This document shows positions 19,945 to 29,657 of a stretch of DNA of 64,000 nucleotides, one piece after another. Under the pieces are notes generated by a model. It did no database searches and had not been told where the DNA came from. It worked only from the letters and a program-made list of their open reading frames with translations. Origin of the DNA: Cellulosilyticum ruminicola JCM 14822. GTDB taxonomy: Bacteria; Bacillota; Clostridia; Lachnospirales; Cellulosilyticaceae. Both the position numbers and the translations under genes were made by a program. The stretch covers positions 28,557 through 92,556 of the forward strand of contig NZ_BBCG01000011.1 of NCBI RefSeq assembly GCF_001311925.1. The letters are read 5' to 3'. Position 1 is the stretch's first letter; the number at the start of each line of letters is the position of its first letter.

Positions 19945-21072
19945 CTATCTATTTCTTCTTAAGAATTGTGGTATTTCCACTTGAATTTCTTTAATAGGTG
20001 TAAATCTCTCTTCTTCAATTGTTTGCTGTACTACTGGTCTAGAAGGTGCTGTTTGCGTTTGTCTTGGTAGTTCTTCTTTCATAGCTTGCACAGGCTTAAA
20101 AGTATTTAAACTCACATCTTGATTTTGAAAATCTGTTGCTATAACAGTAATGATGATTTCTTCTCCTAAATCTTCATTAATAGATGTACCGAAGATGATT
20201 TCAGCATCTGGATCAACTGCTTCTCTGATAAGTCCCATACCTACATTTGCCTCCATAAGTCCAAGAGTTTCTCCACCGCACATGTTAACAAGTACACAAC
20301 GTGCACCATTAATGCTTGTATCAAGAAGTGGACTACTAATTGCGTATTTAACAGCTTCTTCAGCACGATTTTCACCTGTCGCACGGCCAATACCCATGTG
20401 TGCAACACCTTTATTATTCATAATTGTTCTTACATCGGCAAAGTCAAGGTTTATAATCCCTGGATTAGAGATAAGGTCTGTAATACCTTGTACACCTTGT
20501 TGAAGGACATCATCTGCTTTACTGAAAGCATCTACCATAGTTGTTTTCTTATCAATCACTTGTAAAATTTTATCATTTGGAATTACTACAAGTGTATCCA
20601 CATTTTGTTTTAATTCATTAATTCCTTTTTCTGCATTTAACATACGTTTTCTACCTTCAAAACTGAAAGGTTTTGTTACAACGCCTACCGTTAAAATACC
20701 TTGTTCTTTTGCAATACTTGCAATAACAGGAGCAGCACCTGTTCCTGTTCCACCACCCATACCGGCAGTAATAAATAACATGTCAGCGCCTTTAATCGCT
20801 TGAAGAATCTCTTCACGGCTTTCTTCTGCTGATTTTGTTCCAATTTCTGGATTAGCACCTGCACCTAATCCACGTGTCATCTTTTCACCAATTTGAATTT
20901 TACTTGGCGCACCTGAACGTGCAAGTGCTTGGTGGTCTGTGTTAACTGTAATAAACTCTACCCCATCTAATCCTTTTTCAATCATTCGATCTACAGCGTT
21001 ATTACCCCCACCGCCTACACCGATAACTTTTATTTGTGCGCCTTGTAATTCATTTTCCCATATTTCGAGCAA
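19945..21072 (-). CDS. ftsZ: Cell division protein FtsZ
   Basis: Tubulin-like GTPase that forms the division ring. I prefer the TTG start at 21072, giving [23 protein letters not shown], because AAGGGGGAG lies six bases ahead and homologues also begin MLEF. The upstream ATG at 21090 would put the ribosome site inside the gene. The GTP-binding motif [13 protein letters not shown] lies near residue 105. After a variable linker the C-terminal peptide IPQFLRRNR binds FtsA/SepF-type partners. It is the last gene of the dcw cluster. Confidence 0.97.
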   Translation of the reverse strand: MLEIWENELQGAQIKVIGVGGGGNNAVDRMIEKGLDGVEFITVNTDHQALARSGAPSKIQIGEKMTRGLGAGANPEIGTKSAEESREEILQAIKGADMLFITAGMGGGTGTGAAPVIASIAKEQGILTVGVVTKPFSFEGRKRMLNAEKGINELKQNVDTLVVIPNDKILQVIDKKTTMVDAFSKADDVLQQGVQGITDLISNPGIINLDFADVRTIMNNKGVAHMGIGRATGENRAEEAVKYAISSPLLDTSINGARCVLVNMCGGETLGLMEANVGMGLIREAVDPDAEIIFGTSINEDLGEEIIITVIATDFQNQDVSLNTFKPVQAMKEELPRQTQTAPSRPVVQQTIEEERFTPIKEIQVEIPQFLRRNR

Positions 21073-21120
21073 AGTAGACTCCCCCTTCATCTGAAGTATA
21101 TTTATTTATTGTGTAGTTTT

Positions 21121-21840
21121 CTATGTAATGGGCCTAAGCGACGCTTGTCCACTTTTAACTACTTGAGATAAATCTAATATTCCCATGTCGTAGTTTTTAT
21201 GCGTTGCAATGAGCCATTGAAGCTTTTTATCAAAATCTCCTATCCCACCCATTATAACATCTAAATTATCAACATACAAGTGAATTTCTTCAAGGTTATA
21301 AACATCTATTTCTTTTACCTTATCCTCATAGGTATACTCATGTAAAGTGTTAATAAGTTCCTTACTTGCTAAAAATGCGTCATCATTTTGTATTGCTAAT
21401 ATTTCTCCTATTTTAAATTCTGAGAAATTAAGTCCACTTACAAGTGGAATAGGATTACTTAGATTGTTTGTTTGTGAAACAACTTGTCCCTGTTCATTTA
21501 GACATAAATAACTTCCAGAAAAAGGAACATACATAAAGGGTGCATTCTCAACCACTTTAATAATGACATTTCCTGGAAAATTATATTTTATGTCTACATT
21601 TTTAATATATGACAACTTCATAATTTCCTTTCTCGCATGAGAAAAAGATAAGTCCCATATAGAATGTGTTTTTATACCAGAAGCCTCAATAATTTCTTCT
21701 TTTGAGTAGTAACCATTATTTTCAACTTTAATGTCTTTAATATTCCAAATTGGCATTGATAATAGGGCAATTAAAATCAACCCTATTATCATACCAATAT
21801 ATATTTTTTTCTTTGGTTTTTTTATATTATATTTATTCAA
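21121..21840 (-). CDS. divIB: Cell division protein DivIB/FtsQ
   Basis: Bitopic division protein of 239 residues. It has a short cytoplasmic lysine-rich start, one membrane segment at about residues 15-34 (IGMIIGLILIALLSMPIW), an extracellular POTRA domain from about residue 35 (IKDIKVENNGYYSKEEIIEASGI) and a beta domain. It lies between murA and ftsZ, as expected for the cluster. Confidence 0.9.
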   Translation of the reverse strand: MNKYNIKKPKKKIYIGMIIGLILIALLSMPIWNIKDIKVENNGYYSKEEIIEASGIKTHSIWDLSFSHARKEIMKLSYIKNVDIKYNFPGNVIIKVVENAPFMYVPFSGSYLCLNEQGQVVSQTNNLSNPIPLVSGLNFSEFKIGEILAIQNDDAFLASKELINTLHEYTYEDKVKEIDVYNLEEIHLYVDNLDVIMGGIGDFDKKLQWLIATHKNYDMGILDLSQVVKSGQASLRPIT

Positions 21841-21846
21841 ATATAA

Positions 21847-23112
21847 CTACTTCCTCTCCTCTGTATACCATATATTTGCGCCCAGTTTACTTAAATCTCT
21901 TACAATATCTTCATATCCCCTTTGAATATGATAGATATTCTTAACATTAGTACACCCTTTAGCCACAAGACCTGCTAAAACTAATGCAGCTCCACCTCTT
22001 AAATCCATTGCTTCTACACTAGTTCCTATTAAATGAGGTGTTGGATGAACTGTTGCTATTTGTTTTCGCTCATCTACAATAATGTGTGCGCCTAACTTAC
22101 AAAGTTCCTTTGCTGTTTTAAATCTAGCATCAAATATATTCTCTTTTACATGACTAATACTATTACACGTTGTAAGTAAGGCCAAAAATTGTGATTGCAT
22201 ATCTGTTGCAAATCCTGGATAAACTTCAGTTTTTAAGCCTATTCCTTTAAGTGGTTTAGCAACAGATAAGATTACTTTATTTTGTTCTTCATTAATATGA
22301 CAGCCTATAGCACGTAGCTTATTAATAGTTGCTTGCATATGTCTGTTATATACATCATTTAGTATGATATTTCCCCTAGTAATTGCACCTGCTACTAAAT
22401 ATGTCCCAGCTACAATACGATCTGGAATAATCCGATAAGTTATACCTTTTAATTCACTTACACCATGAATAATAATCTTTTTGGTTCCTGCACCAGTTAT
22501 ATTTGCACCACATGCATTTAAAAAGTCCTGTAAATCAACAATCTCAGCTTCCTTTGCAGCATTATGAATAGTCGTTGTTCCCTGTGCACAAGCTGCTGCT
22601 AGCATAATATTTTCTGTTGCTCCAACACTTGGCATATTAAGGTGAATTTGAGCGCCTTGAAGGTTTAAAGTCATGCACTGAATAAAGTCTTCATATTCTG
22701 TGATTTCTACCTGCATTTTACGTAATCCATCTAAGTGCATATCTATAGGCCTTTTGCCAAGTTGACAACCACCTGGCATGCCAATTCTAGCTTCTTTACA
22801 ACGGCCTATAATCGCACCTAATAATATAATTGATGAACGCATTTGACTAACTAAATGAGCCGGTACATCACTACTATTTAAAGTACTTGTATCAATCATT
22901 AAAACTTTGTCATCCCATATTACTCTACAACCTAATTGCCTAAGAATCTGTATCATTAATACTACATCAGAAATTTTAGGGCAATTATAAAGATATACTG
23001 TGTCTCTACAAAGTAAAGTTGCTGCAATAATAGGAAGAATTGCATTTTTGCTGCCTGCAATATGCAATTCACCTTCTAGACGCCTACCTCCTTGGATCAT
23101 AATTTCACTCAT
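21847..23112 (-). CDS. murA: UDP-N-acetylglucosamine 1-carboxyvinyltransferase
   Basis: First committed enzyme of peptidoglycan synthesis, transferring enolpyruvate to UDP-GlcNAc. The 421-residue protein has the substrate-binding start GGRRLEGELHIAGSKNAILP and the catalytic loop PGGCQLGKRPIDMHL with Cys116, the fosfomycin target. It lies directly after ftsW. In most related dcw clusters murG stands between these two, and it is absent here. Confidence 0.95.
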   Translation of the reverse strand: MSEIMIQGGRRLEGELHIAGSKNAILPIIAATLLCRDTVYLYNCPKISDVVLMIQILRQLGCRVIWDDKVLMIDTSTLNSSDVPAHLVSQMRSSIILLGAIIGRCKEARIGMPGGCQLGKRPIDMHLDGLRKMQVEITEYEDFIQCMTLNLQGAQIHLNMPSVGATENIMLAAACAQGTTTIHNAAKEAEIVDLQDFLNACGANITGAGTKKIIIHGVSELKGITYRIIPDRIVAGTYLVAGAITRGNIILNDVYNRHMQATINKLRAIGCHINEEQNKVILSVAKPLKGIGLKTEVYPGFATDMQSQFLALLTTCNSISHVKENIFDARFKTAKELCKLGAHIIVDERKQIATVHPTPHLIGTSVEAMDLRGGAALVLAGLVAKGCTNVKNIYHIQRGYEDIVRDLSKLGANIWYTEERK

Positions 23113-23185
23113 TAAAGAGCACCTCCTAAAATAGGTAAGCTTCTATACAACCAATTTATGCCTCAAACTGTAAAAAGGTACCAAT

Positions 23186-24394
23186 TTATTTTTTTACTTT
23201 TTGAATATTCGCTGATTTAGACACGTTAAGTAATATACCTAATGTTGCAAGTAATACCGCAACTGCTGTACCACCATAGCTTACAAGAGAAAGTTGCATT
23301 CCTGTTGTAGGAATTGTATTTGTGTTTACTGCCATATTGATGATAACTTGAATAGCTATCATTGAAGATATTCCTGTCGCAATCAATGAGCCAAAGTAGT
23401 CTATTGACCGCATAGCTACACTTAGTCCCCGTATAATTAAAATAGCATAACCTGAAATTAATACAAGTGCCCCTACAAGACCTAACTCTTCACATATAAC
23501 TGCAAAGATAATATCATTATACGGCTCTGGTAAAAAGCTTTGCTTTTGAACTGAATTACCAAGACCTTTACCAAACAATCCACCAGATCCCACTGCATAT
23601 AATGCTTGTATTGGTTGATATCCTGAATCTTTTGGATCAATCCATGGATCTAGCCATACTTGAATACGTTCCAGTCTATAGGCTGGTAATACAACTTTTA
23701 AAATAGGGTTAGCAGGATCTTGACCTTCTGGCGTAGACATTGCTAATGAATAGGCACCAAACACAGCACAAGCTCCTAATATAACAATTACTATGTATAT
23801 TTTTATTTTAGGCATAGAAATAAAGCACATTACAAATCCAATTCCACCAATAACAATAGCTGAACTTAAATTCTCAACCATAACTATTCCTGCTGGTATA
23901 AGAAATATTCCCCAAGCACCTAAACGATATTTGATATTATTAAAATTCTTCCTATTTCGTACAATATATGAAGCTAACATAATAATAACAGCTACTTTAG
24001 CAACTTCTGACGGTTGAAATTGAATAGGACCAATAGCAATCCATCTTTTTGCACCATTTACTTCTTTTCCTATAAACATAACTAAAATAGAAAGTGTAAT
24101 GCTACCCAAATAAATCGCCCAGTTAATAATTGGCACTGAAAAGATATGATAATCAAATCTATAAGTCAGCCATAACATAACTACAACACCTACTCCACCA
24201 ATTCCCAATTGCTTTAAAGCAAAGTTTGCAGGTGCCTTACCATTGTTCACGCAAAAATAGAAACTTGCACTGTATACCATAACAACACCAAAAGCAAATA
24301 TCAAAAGTATAACTGCCATCATAATGTAATCAGGTGTTGCCATGTTTGCTTTTTTCTTCTTTCGTACTTGGTTTGATGATTGTTCTACTCCCAT
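23186..24394 (-). CDS. ftsW: Lipid II polymerase FtsW
   Basis: SEDS-family glycosyltransferase of the division machinery. The 402-residue protein has about ten membrane segments. Family signatures include NGAKRWIAIGPIQFQPSEVAK, DPWIDPKDSGYQPIQALYAVGSGG and GKGLGNSVQK. The C-terminal FVIATGISSMIAIQ...TGMQLSLVSYGGT region also fits. It lies between murD and murA, with a 5-bp gap to murD. Confidence 0.94.
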   Translation of the reverse strand: MGVEQSSNQVRKKKKANMATPDYIMMAVILLIFAFGVVMVYSASFYFCVNNGKAPANFALKQLGIGGVGVVVMLWLTYRFDYHIFSVPIINWAIYLGSITLSILVMFIGKEVNGAKRWIAIGPIQFQPSEVAKVAVIIMLASYIVRNRKNFNNIKYRLGAWGIFLIPAGIVMVENLSSAIVIGGIGFVMCFISMPKIKIYIVIVILGACAVFGAYSLAMSTPEGQDPANPILKVVLPAYRLERIQVWLDPWIDPKDSGYQPIQALYAVGSGGLFGKGLGNSVQKQSFLPEPYNDIIFAVICEELGLVGALVLISGYAILIIRGLSVAMRSIDYFGSLIATGISSMIAIQVIINMAVNTNTIPTTGMQLSLVSYGGTAVAVLLATLGILLNVSKSANIQKVKK

Positions 24395-24399
24395 TTATT

Positions 24400-25773
24400 T
24401 CACCCTTCCAAATTGTGTACGATTTCCTTAAAGATTTCTCCCCTTCGTTCATAGCTTTCAAACATATCCCAGCTTGCGCATGCAGGTGATAATAAAATAC
24501 AATCACCTTCATGACTTTCAGCATAAGCCATTTTTATAGCATCTTCAAATGTTTCAAATGTTGCTACATTATAGTAGCTTTGCTCAGCACATTCTTTAAC
24601 AATTTGTGCTTTTGTTTCACCAATGATATATACTTTAGCTACTAGACCTTCAAATAATGCAATCCATTCTTTGAAGCTAATTTGTTTATCCATTCCTCCA
24701 GCAATAAGACGAATAGGCTTCTTAAGCACACTAAGCCCTACAAGGCCAGCTCTTGCTGCATCTGTATTTGTTGCTTTAGAATCATTAAAGAAATCTACGC
24801 CACCTTTATTTGTTACATACTCTGTACGGTGTTCTACACCTTTAAAACTTGTAAGTACGTTTTTAATAATATCTACTGGTACACCAAATGCACGACACAT
24901 TGCTGTAGCTGCTAATGCATTTTCAATATTGTGTGAACCTTTGATATAAAGATTATCACTATTACAAATAACTGTTTCTTCACCTTTAATATTTTCCATT
25001 AACATGCCATCTTTTAAATAAGCACCACATGCAGGTACTTCTGTTAATGAGAATGCAATTTCTTTACAAGATAAAAGTTTTTTAGCTTCTTCATAATAAG
25101 TATCTCTTGTATTTAATACACAGTATTCATCAGCTGTTTGATTTTTAAAGATATTGTATTTACAATCACAGTAATTTTCCATTGTATGATGTCTATTTAA
25201 ATGATCTGGTGTAATATTTAATAAACTACTTACTTTAGGATGGAATGTTTTAGCCGTTTCAAGTTGGAAACTACTTACTTCAGCTACAACGATGCCATCT
25301 GCTGGAATATGCCCTACTTCTTCACTAAATGCACGACCAATATTACCTACTACGAAAGTATTTTCATTGTAAGCTTTCATTATTTCACCGACTAATGTAG
25401 TCGTTGTTGTTTTACCATTTGTACCTGTAATGGCTACAATAGGTGCCTTACAAAATGTAGAAGCAAATTCAAATTCACCTGTTACCTCCACACCTGCTTT
25501 TAAAGCATCTTGAATAAGTTCAATCTCTAATGAAATTCCTGGACTTGTAATGAATAAATTATATTCTTCTACTTTTACTTCGCCACCTAAAATATACTTA
25601 ATCCCACTGGCTTTAAGTGCTTCAATTTGTGCCTGTGCTTTTTCATCCCATTTTTCATATGGTTTACTATCATAAATACAAACATCTGCATGGTGATCAT
25701 ATGCTAGCTTTGCTGCACCAATTCCACTACGTGCATTTCCTACAACTAAAACTTTTTTTCCATTCATGCTCAT
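24400..25773 (-). CDS. murD: UDP-N-acetylmuramoyl-L-alanine--D-glutamate ligase
   Basis: Cytoplasmic ATP-dependent ligase adding D-Glu to UDP-MurNAc-L-Ala. The 457-residue protein has an N-terminal Rossmann domain (VLVVGNARSGIGAA), the ATP-binding loop GTNGKTTTT near residue 116, and FNDSKATNTDA plus LLSPACASWDMFESYE in the central and C-terminal domains. It is downstream of mraY. Confidence 0.96.
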   Translation of the reverse strand: MSMNGKKVLVVGNARSGIGAAKLAYDHHADVCIYDSKPYEKWDEKAQAQIEALKASGIKYILGGEVKVEEYNLFITSPGISLEIELIQDALKAGVEVTGEFEFASTFCKAPIVAITGTNGKTTTTTLVGEIMKAYNENTFVVGNIGRAFSEEVGHIPADGIVVAEVSSFQLETAKTFHPKVSSLLNITPDHLNRHHTMENYCDCKYNIFKNQTADEYCVLNTRDTYYEEAKKLLSCKEIAFSLTEVPACGAYLKDGMLMENIKGEETVICNSDNLYIKGSHNIENALAATAMCRAFGVPVDIIKNVLTSFKGVEHRTEYVTNKGGVDFFNDSKATNTDAARAGLVGLSVLKKPIRLIAGGMDKQISFKEWIALFEGLVAKVYIIGETKAQIVKECAEQSYYNVATFETFEDAIKMAYAESHEGDCILLSPACASWDMFESYERRGEIFKEIVHNLEG

Positions 25774-25810
25774 GAGTTCTTCCTCCTAGTTCTTTTATGA
25801 TGCTTTATGT

Positions 25811-26764
25811 TTATCTTGCAATAAGTCCGATTAAACACATAATAGCTGTTACAATGCTAAATACTGCAACAACTTTTGTTTCTGGCCATCCACCAAGTTC
25901 AAAGTGATGATGAATAGGTGCCATTCTAAATAATCTTTTCTTTGTTTTTTTGAAATAAAATACCTGTAAAATAACAGATACATTTTCAATAACATAAATT
26001 AAACCAACAATTAAAATAAATAATGGCATTTTCATTACAAATGCTGTAGCAATAACAAACCCACCAAGGGCAAGAGAACCTGTGTCTCCCATGAATACTT
26101 TTGCTGGATAAGTATTAAAGAGTAAGAATCCTAATAAACTCCCTACTGCTGCTGCTGCAATTGGGAATGCCCCACTACCTACACCTAATGCAATTGCTGC
26201 GAAATAAGTTGCTACTAATACAGTAATGCTTGAAGCTAAACCATCAAGACCATCTGTTAAATTAACAGCATTTACTACAGCAAGTACTGCAAATACTAAG
26301 AATGGCCAATAAAGGATACCCATATCCCATGCTTCTCCACCTGTAAATGGTACAATAATTTCTGTATTAAGCCCTAAGTAAGACTTTAATAAATAAGCAA
26401 AAATAATTGTTACCACTAATTGACCTACAATTTTTTGCATTGCTGTAAGTCCTAGTGAACGTTTTTTAACTACTTTGATATAGTCATCTAAGAAACCAAT
26501 GATTCCAAATCCTACTGTTACTAATAAGATAAGGTGCACTTCACGATTTCCTTTCATAAAGAATAAACTCGTAATGACCATACTTGCTAAAATGATTACA
26601 CCACCCATTGTTGGTGTTCCTGCTTTTTTTAAATGACTGTTTGGCCCATCATCTCTTACGTTTTGCCCAAACTTAAGACGTTGTAACATTGGGATTACAA
26701 ATGGGCTTAATAATATACTTAAGAAGAATGCAATTAAAACTGCATATAACGCGTTATTTTCCAT
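25811..26764 (-). CDS. mraY: Phospho-N-acetylmuramoyl-pentapeptide transferase
   Basis: Membrane enzyme making lipid I from UDP-MurNAc-pentapeptide and undecaprenyl phosphate. The 317-residue protein has about ten membrane segments and the catalytic motifs GFLDDYIKV, NAVNLTDGLDGLA, FMGDTGSLALGG and PIHHHFELGGW. Confidence 0.97.
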   Translation of the reverse strand: MENNALYAVLIAFFLSILLSPFVIPMLQRLKFGQNVRDDGPNSHLKKAGTPTMGGVIILASMVITSLFFMKGNREVHLILLVTVGFGIIGFLDDYIKVVKKRSLGLTAMQKIVGQLVVTIIFAYLLKSYLGLNTEIIVPFTGGEAWDMGILYWPFLVFAVLAVVNAVNLTDGLDGLASSITVLVATYFAAIALGVGSGAFPIAAAAVGSLLGFLLFNTYPAKVFMGDTGSLALGGFVIATAFVMKMPLFILIVGLIYVIENVSVILQVFYFKKTKKRLFRMAPIHHHFELGGWPETKVVAVFSIVTAIMCLIGLIAR

Positions 26765-26788
26765 CTGATTTCACCTTTCCTAACTCTT

Positions 26789-28141
26789 CTACCATTCTTC
26801 GAAATGCATACCTCTAGAAGCTTTGAATAATAAGGTGTCCTCATCTTGTAAAAATTGCTCCTTGTTTTGCATCCAAGCTTCTTTTGTTTCATAATAAACG
26901 ACTTGAATATTGCCTGCTTTTTTAGCACCTTCATAAATATGACGCGCAAGTGGCCCTACAGCACATAAAAGATCAATCTCTAAAGCTACTGCTGCTTCTC
27001 CAACACTTGCATGAAGAGCTGGGGCAAATTCACCTTGTTCTAACATATCCCCTAAAACAGCGACTTTTCTACCCTTGCTTTCATAGTCTTTTAAGACTTT
27101 TAAGGCAGCTTTCATTGATTCAGGACTTGCATTATAAGTATCATCAATTAATGTCATATTATTGATACCTTTTGTAATATGCATACGCATTTTAGCTGGT
27201 GCATAGTTTTTAAGACCACGTTTGATTTCTTCTTCTGTAAGTCCACAAGCTTCAGCTACAGCAATTCCTGCAAGCACGTTATAAATCATATGTTCGCCTA
27301 ATGCTTTGATTTCGATATCATAACTTTCACTTGGTGTTTGAATATGTGCACTTGTATATTCTCCATTTGTTACAATGTTCGTTGCTCTATAAGGCTTACC
27401 TTCTGCAAAACCATACTGAATAACTTCTATATTTTGTGCTGGCATACTACCTAGTAAATCATTATCACCACATACGATTAATTTGCCGCCTTCTGCCATG
27501 CCATCAAGAATTTCAAGTTTAGCTTTTAAAATACCTTCACGACTACCTAAGTTTTCAATATGAGATGTCCCGATATTTGTAATGATTCCCATATTAGGCA
27601 TTGCTACATAACTTAAATTATGAATTTCACCAAAATGGTTCATTCCCATTTCAACAACTGCAATCTCATGTTCTGATTTCAATTTAAATAATGTTAAAGG
27701 TACACCAATCTCATTATTATAGTTTCCTTGTGTCTTATGCACGTTATAACGTCCACTTAGAATAGCTGCCACAATCTCTTTTGTGCTTGTTTTACCAACA
27801 CTACCTGTAATACCAATAACAGGAATGCTAAATAAATTACGATAATAGTGTCCAAGTTCTAATAGTGCCTTTCCTGTATCTTCTACTAAAATAGTACAAA
27901 GACGTGAATCCACTACTTCTTCATTCATCGTAAGTGTTACAATGCTACCTTTATCATAAACATCTTTGATAAACACATGCCCATCAAAATTCTCACCTTT
28001 AAGTGGTACAAATAAACTGGAATCTGTAATTGCTCTTGAGTCTGTCACAATATCTAGTATTTGTTTATTGGTATCAAATGCTTCTTGATTTAAGCATTTT
28101 CCTTTAACCGCTTTTAAAATATCTTCTAAACAGAGCTTCAT
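26789..28141 (-). CDS. murF: UDP-N-acetylmuramoyl-tripeptide--D-alanyl-D-alanine ligase
   Basis: Adds D-Ala-D-Ala to the muramyl tripeptide. The 450-residue protein has the ATP loop GITGSVGKTSTKE near residue 110, NYNNEIGVPLTL, and DTYNASPESMKAAL in the catalytic domain. Its start overlaps the murE stop by one base, indicating translational coupling. Confidence 0.96.
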   Translation of the reverse strand: MKLCLEDILKAVKGKCLNQEAFDTNKQILDIVTDSRAITDSSLFVPLKGENFDGHVFIKDVYDKGSIVTLTMNEEVVDSRLCTILVEDTGKALLELGHYYRNLFSIPVIGITGSVGKTSTKEIVAAILSGRYNVHKTQGNYNNEIGVPLTLFKLKSEHEIAVVEMGMNHFGEIHNLSYVAMPNMGIITNIGTSHIENLGSREGILKAKLEILDGMAEGGKLIVCGDNDLLGSMPAQNIEVIQYGFAEGKPYRATNIVTNGEYTSAHIQTPSESYDIEIKALGEHMIYNVLAGIAVAEACGLTEEEIKRGLKNYAPAKMRMHITKGINNMTLIDDTYNASPESMKAALKVLKDYESKGRKVAVLGDMLEQGEFAPALHASVGEAAVALEIDLLCAVGPLARHIYEGAKKAGNIQVVYYETKEAWMQNKEQFLQDEDTLLFKASRGMHFEEW

Positions 28142-29592
28142 TAAACTTCCCCCTGTAAATAAGCCGCTACAACTTCTGAATCATCGAAGTGAATAATGCG
28201 GTCTTTTAATATTTGATAATTTTCATGGCCTTTACCAGCAATTAAAACAACATCGTCTTTTTGTGCTTTCTTTAAAGCAGTTAAAATTGCTTCTTTACGA
28301 TCTTCAATTTTTACATAGTCTACGCCAGTGTCTTTTACACCAACTTCTACTTCATCTAAAATCTGAAGTGGATTTTCTGTTCTTGGATTATCAGATGTAA
28401 TAATTACATCATCTGAATATTTTGCAGCAATACTTCCCATTATTGGACGTTTTGTTTTATCTCTGTCTCCACCACAACCAAATACAGTAATAACTTTACC
28501 TTTTACAAATTCTTTGATTGTTTCAAGTACATTTTCAAGTCCATCTGGTGTATGTGCATAATCTACAAGTACACTATAACCATGTGTTGATTTAAATGCT
28601 TGCACACGTCCTGGTACACCTTTTACTGTTTTTAATGTTTCAATAATATGTGTCATTGGAATATTTAGGTTTACCGCTGCTGCAATGACAGCTAGTGTAT
28701 TATATACTGTAAATTTCCCTGGAATAGGTACTTCTATCTCAAATGTTCCTTGTGAGCATGTTAAAGTATATTCTACGCCAGCAGCATGTATGTGAATATT
28801 AGTAGCATGGTAATCTGCCTCATGATCAATGCCATAAGTTACAACCTGGCAAGTTGCCCCCTCACTGATAACATCTACATAATCTGCATCTTTATTAATA
28901 ATACCAACTTTACACTTTTTAAATAATTTTGCTTTTGCTTTTGCATAGTTTTCCATTGTAATATGGAAATCTAAGTGATCTTGTGTAAGGTTTGTAAAAA
29001 TACCAACACCAAAGCTTGAACCATCTACACGGTTTAATTCTAAAGCATGAGATGAGACTTCCATTAATGCACAATCCACATTACTTTCAACCATCTTTTG
29101 GAAAAGTGCTTGAAGATCTACTGATTCTGGTGTTGTACGCTCTGCTTTAAGAATGCTATCTCCAATGCGATTTTCAATTGTCCCAATAATACCTATTTTT
29201 TTATGATATGCCTCTAAAATTTGACCAAGTAAGAATGTGATACTTGTTTTTCCATTTGTACCTGTTACTCCTACTAATTCAAATTTTTCTGAAGGATTAT
29301 GATAAGCATTATTTGCAACTTGTGCCATAGCACTTCTTGTATTATTTGTCTTTAAAATTGTAATGCCATCTACATCACAATTAATATGTTTTTGAACAAG
29401 AATTGCTTTAGCACCATTTTCAATAGCCTTATCAATAAATGTATGCCCATCTGTTTTAAATCCTTCTATTGCAATAAACAATCCACTTTGTGTTTTGATA
29501 CGTGAATCATAAATAATATGGTCAATTTCTTGTTCCATGTTACCACTTACACACTCAAAGCTTATTCCATTCATTAGCTCCTTTAGTTTCAT
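28141..29592 (-). CDS. murE: UDP-MurNAc-tripeptide synthetase MurE, diaminopimelate type
   Basis: Adds the third amino acid to the peptidoglycan stem peptide. The 483-residue protein has GVTGTNGKTSITFLL near residue 110 and the amino-acid selectivity loop TSDNPRTENP. The DNPR form is the one associated with meso-diaminopimelate rather than lysine, so the wall is predicted to be DAP-type. It has a tight overlap with murF. The 65-bp gap before it may carry a weak promoter (TATAAT at 29623-29628, minus strand). Confidence 0.95.
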   Translation of the reverse strand: MKLKELMNGISFECVSGNMEQEIDHIIYDSRIKTQSGLFIAIEGFKTDGHTFIDKAIENGAKAILVQKHINCDVDGITILKTNNTRSAMAQVANNAYHNPSEKFELVGVTGTNGKTSITFLLGQILEAYHKKIGIIGTIENRIGDSILKAERTTPESVDLQALFQKMVESNVDCALMEVSSHALELNRVDGSSFGVGIFTNLTQDHLDFHITMENYAKAKAKLFKKCKVGIINKDADYVDVISEGATCQVVTYGIDHEADYHATNIHIHAAGVEYTLTCSQGTFEIEVPIPGKFTVYNTLAVIAAAVNLNIPMTHIIETLKTVKGVPGRVQAFKSTHGYSVLVDYAHTPDGLENVLETIKEFVKGKVITVFGCGGDRDKTKRPIMGSIAAKYSDDVIITSDNPRTENPLQILDEVEVGVKDTGVDYVKIEDRKEAILTALKKAQKDDVVLIAGKGHENYQILKDRIIHFDDSEVVAAYLQGEV

Positions 29593-29657
29593 GTTGATCC
29601 TCCTTATTTAAATTTCCTTGTTATTATAGCACGACTTGAACTGATAAAAAAGTCATC

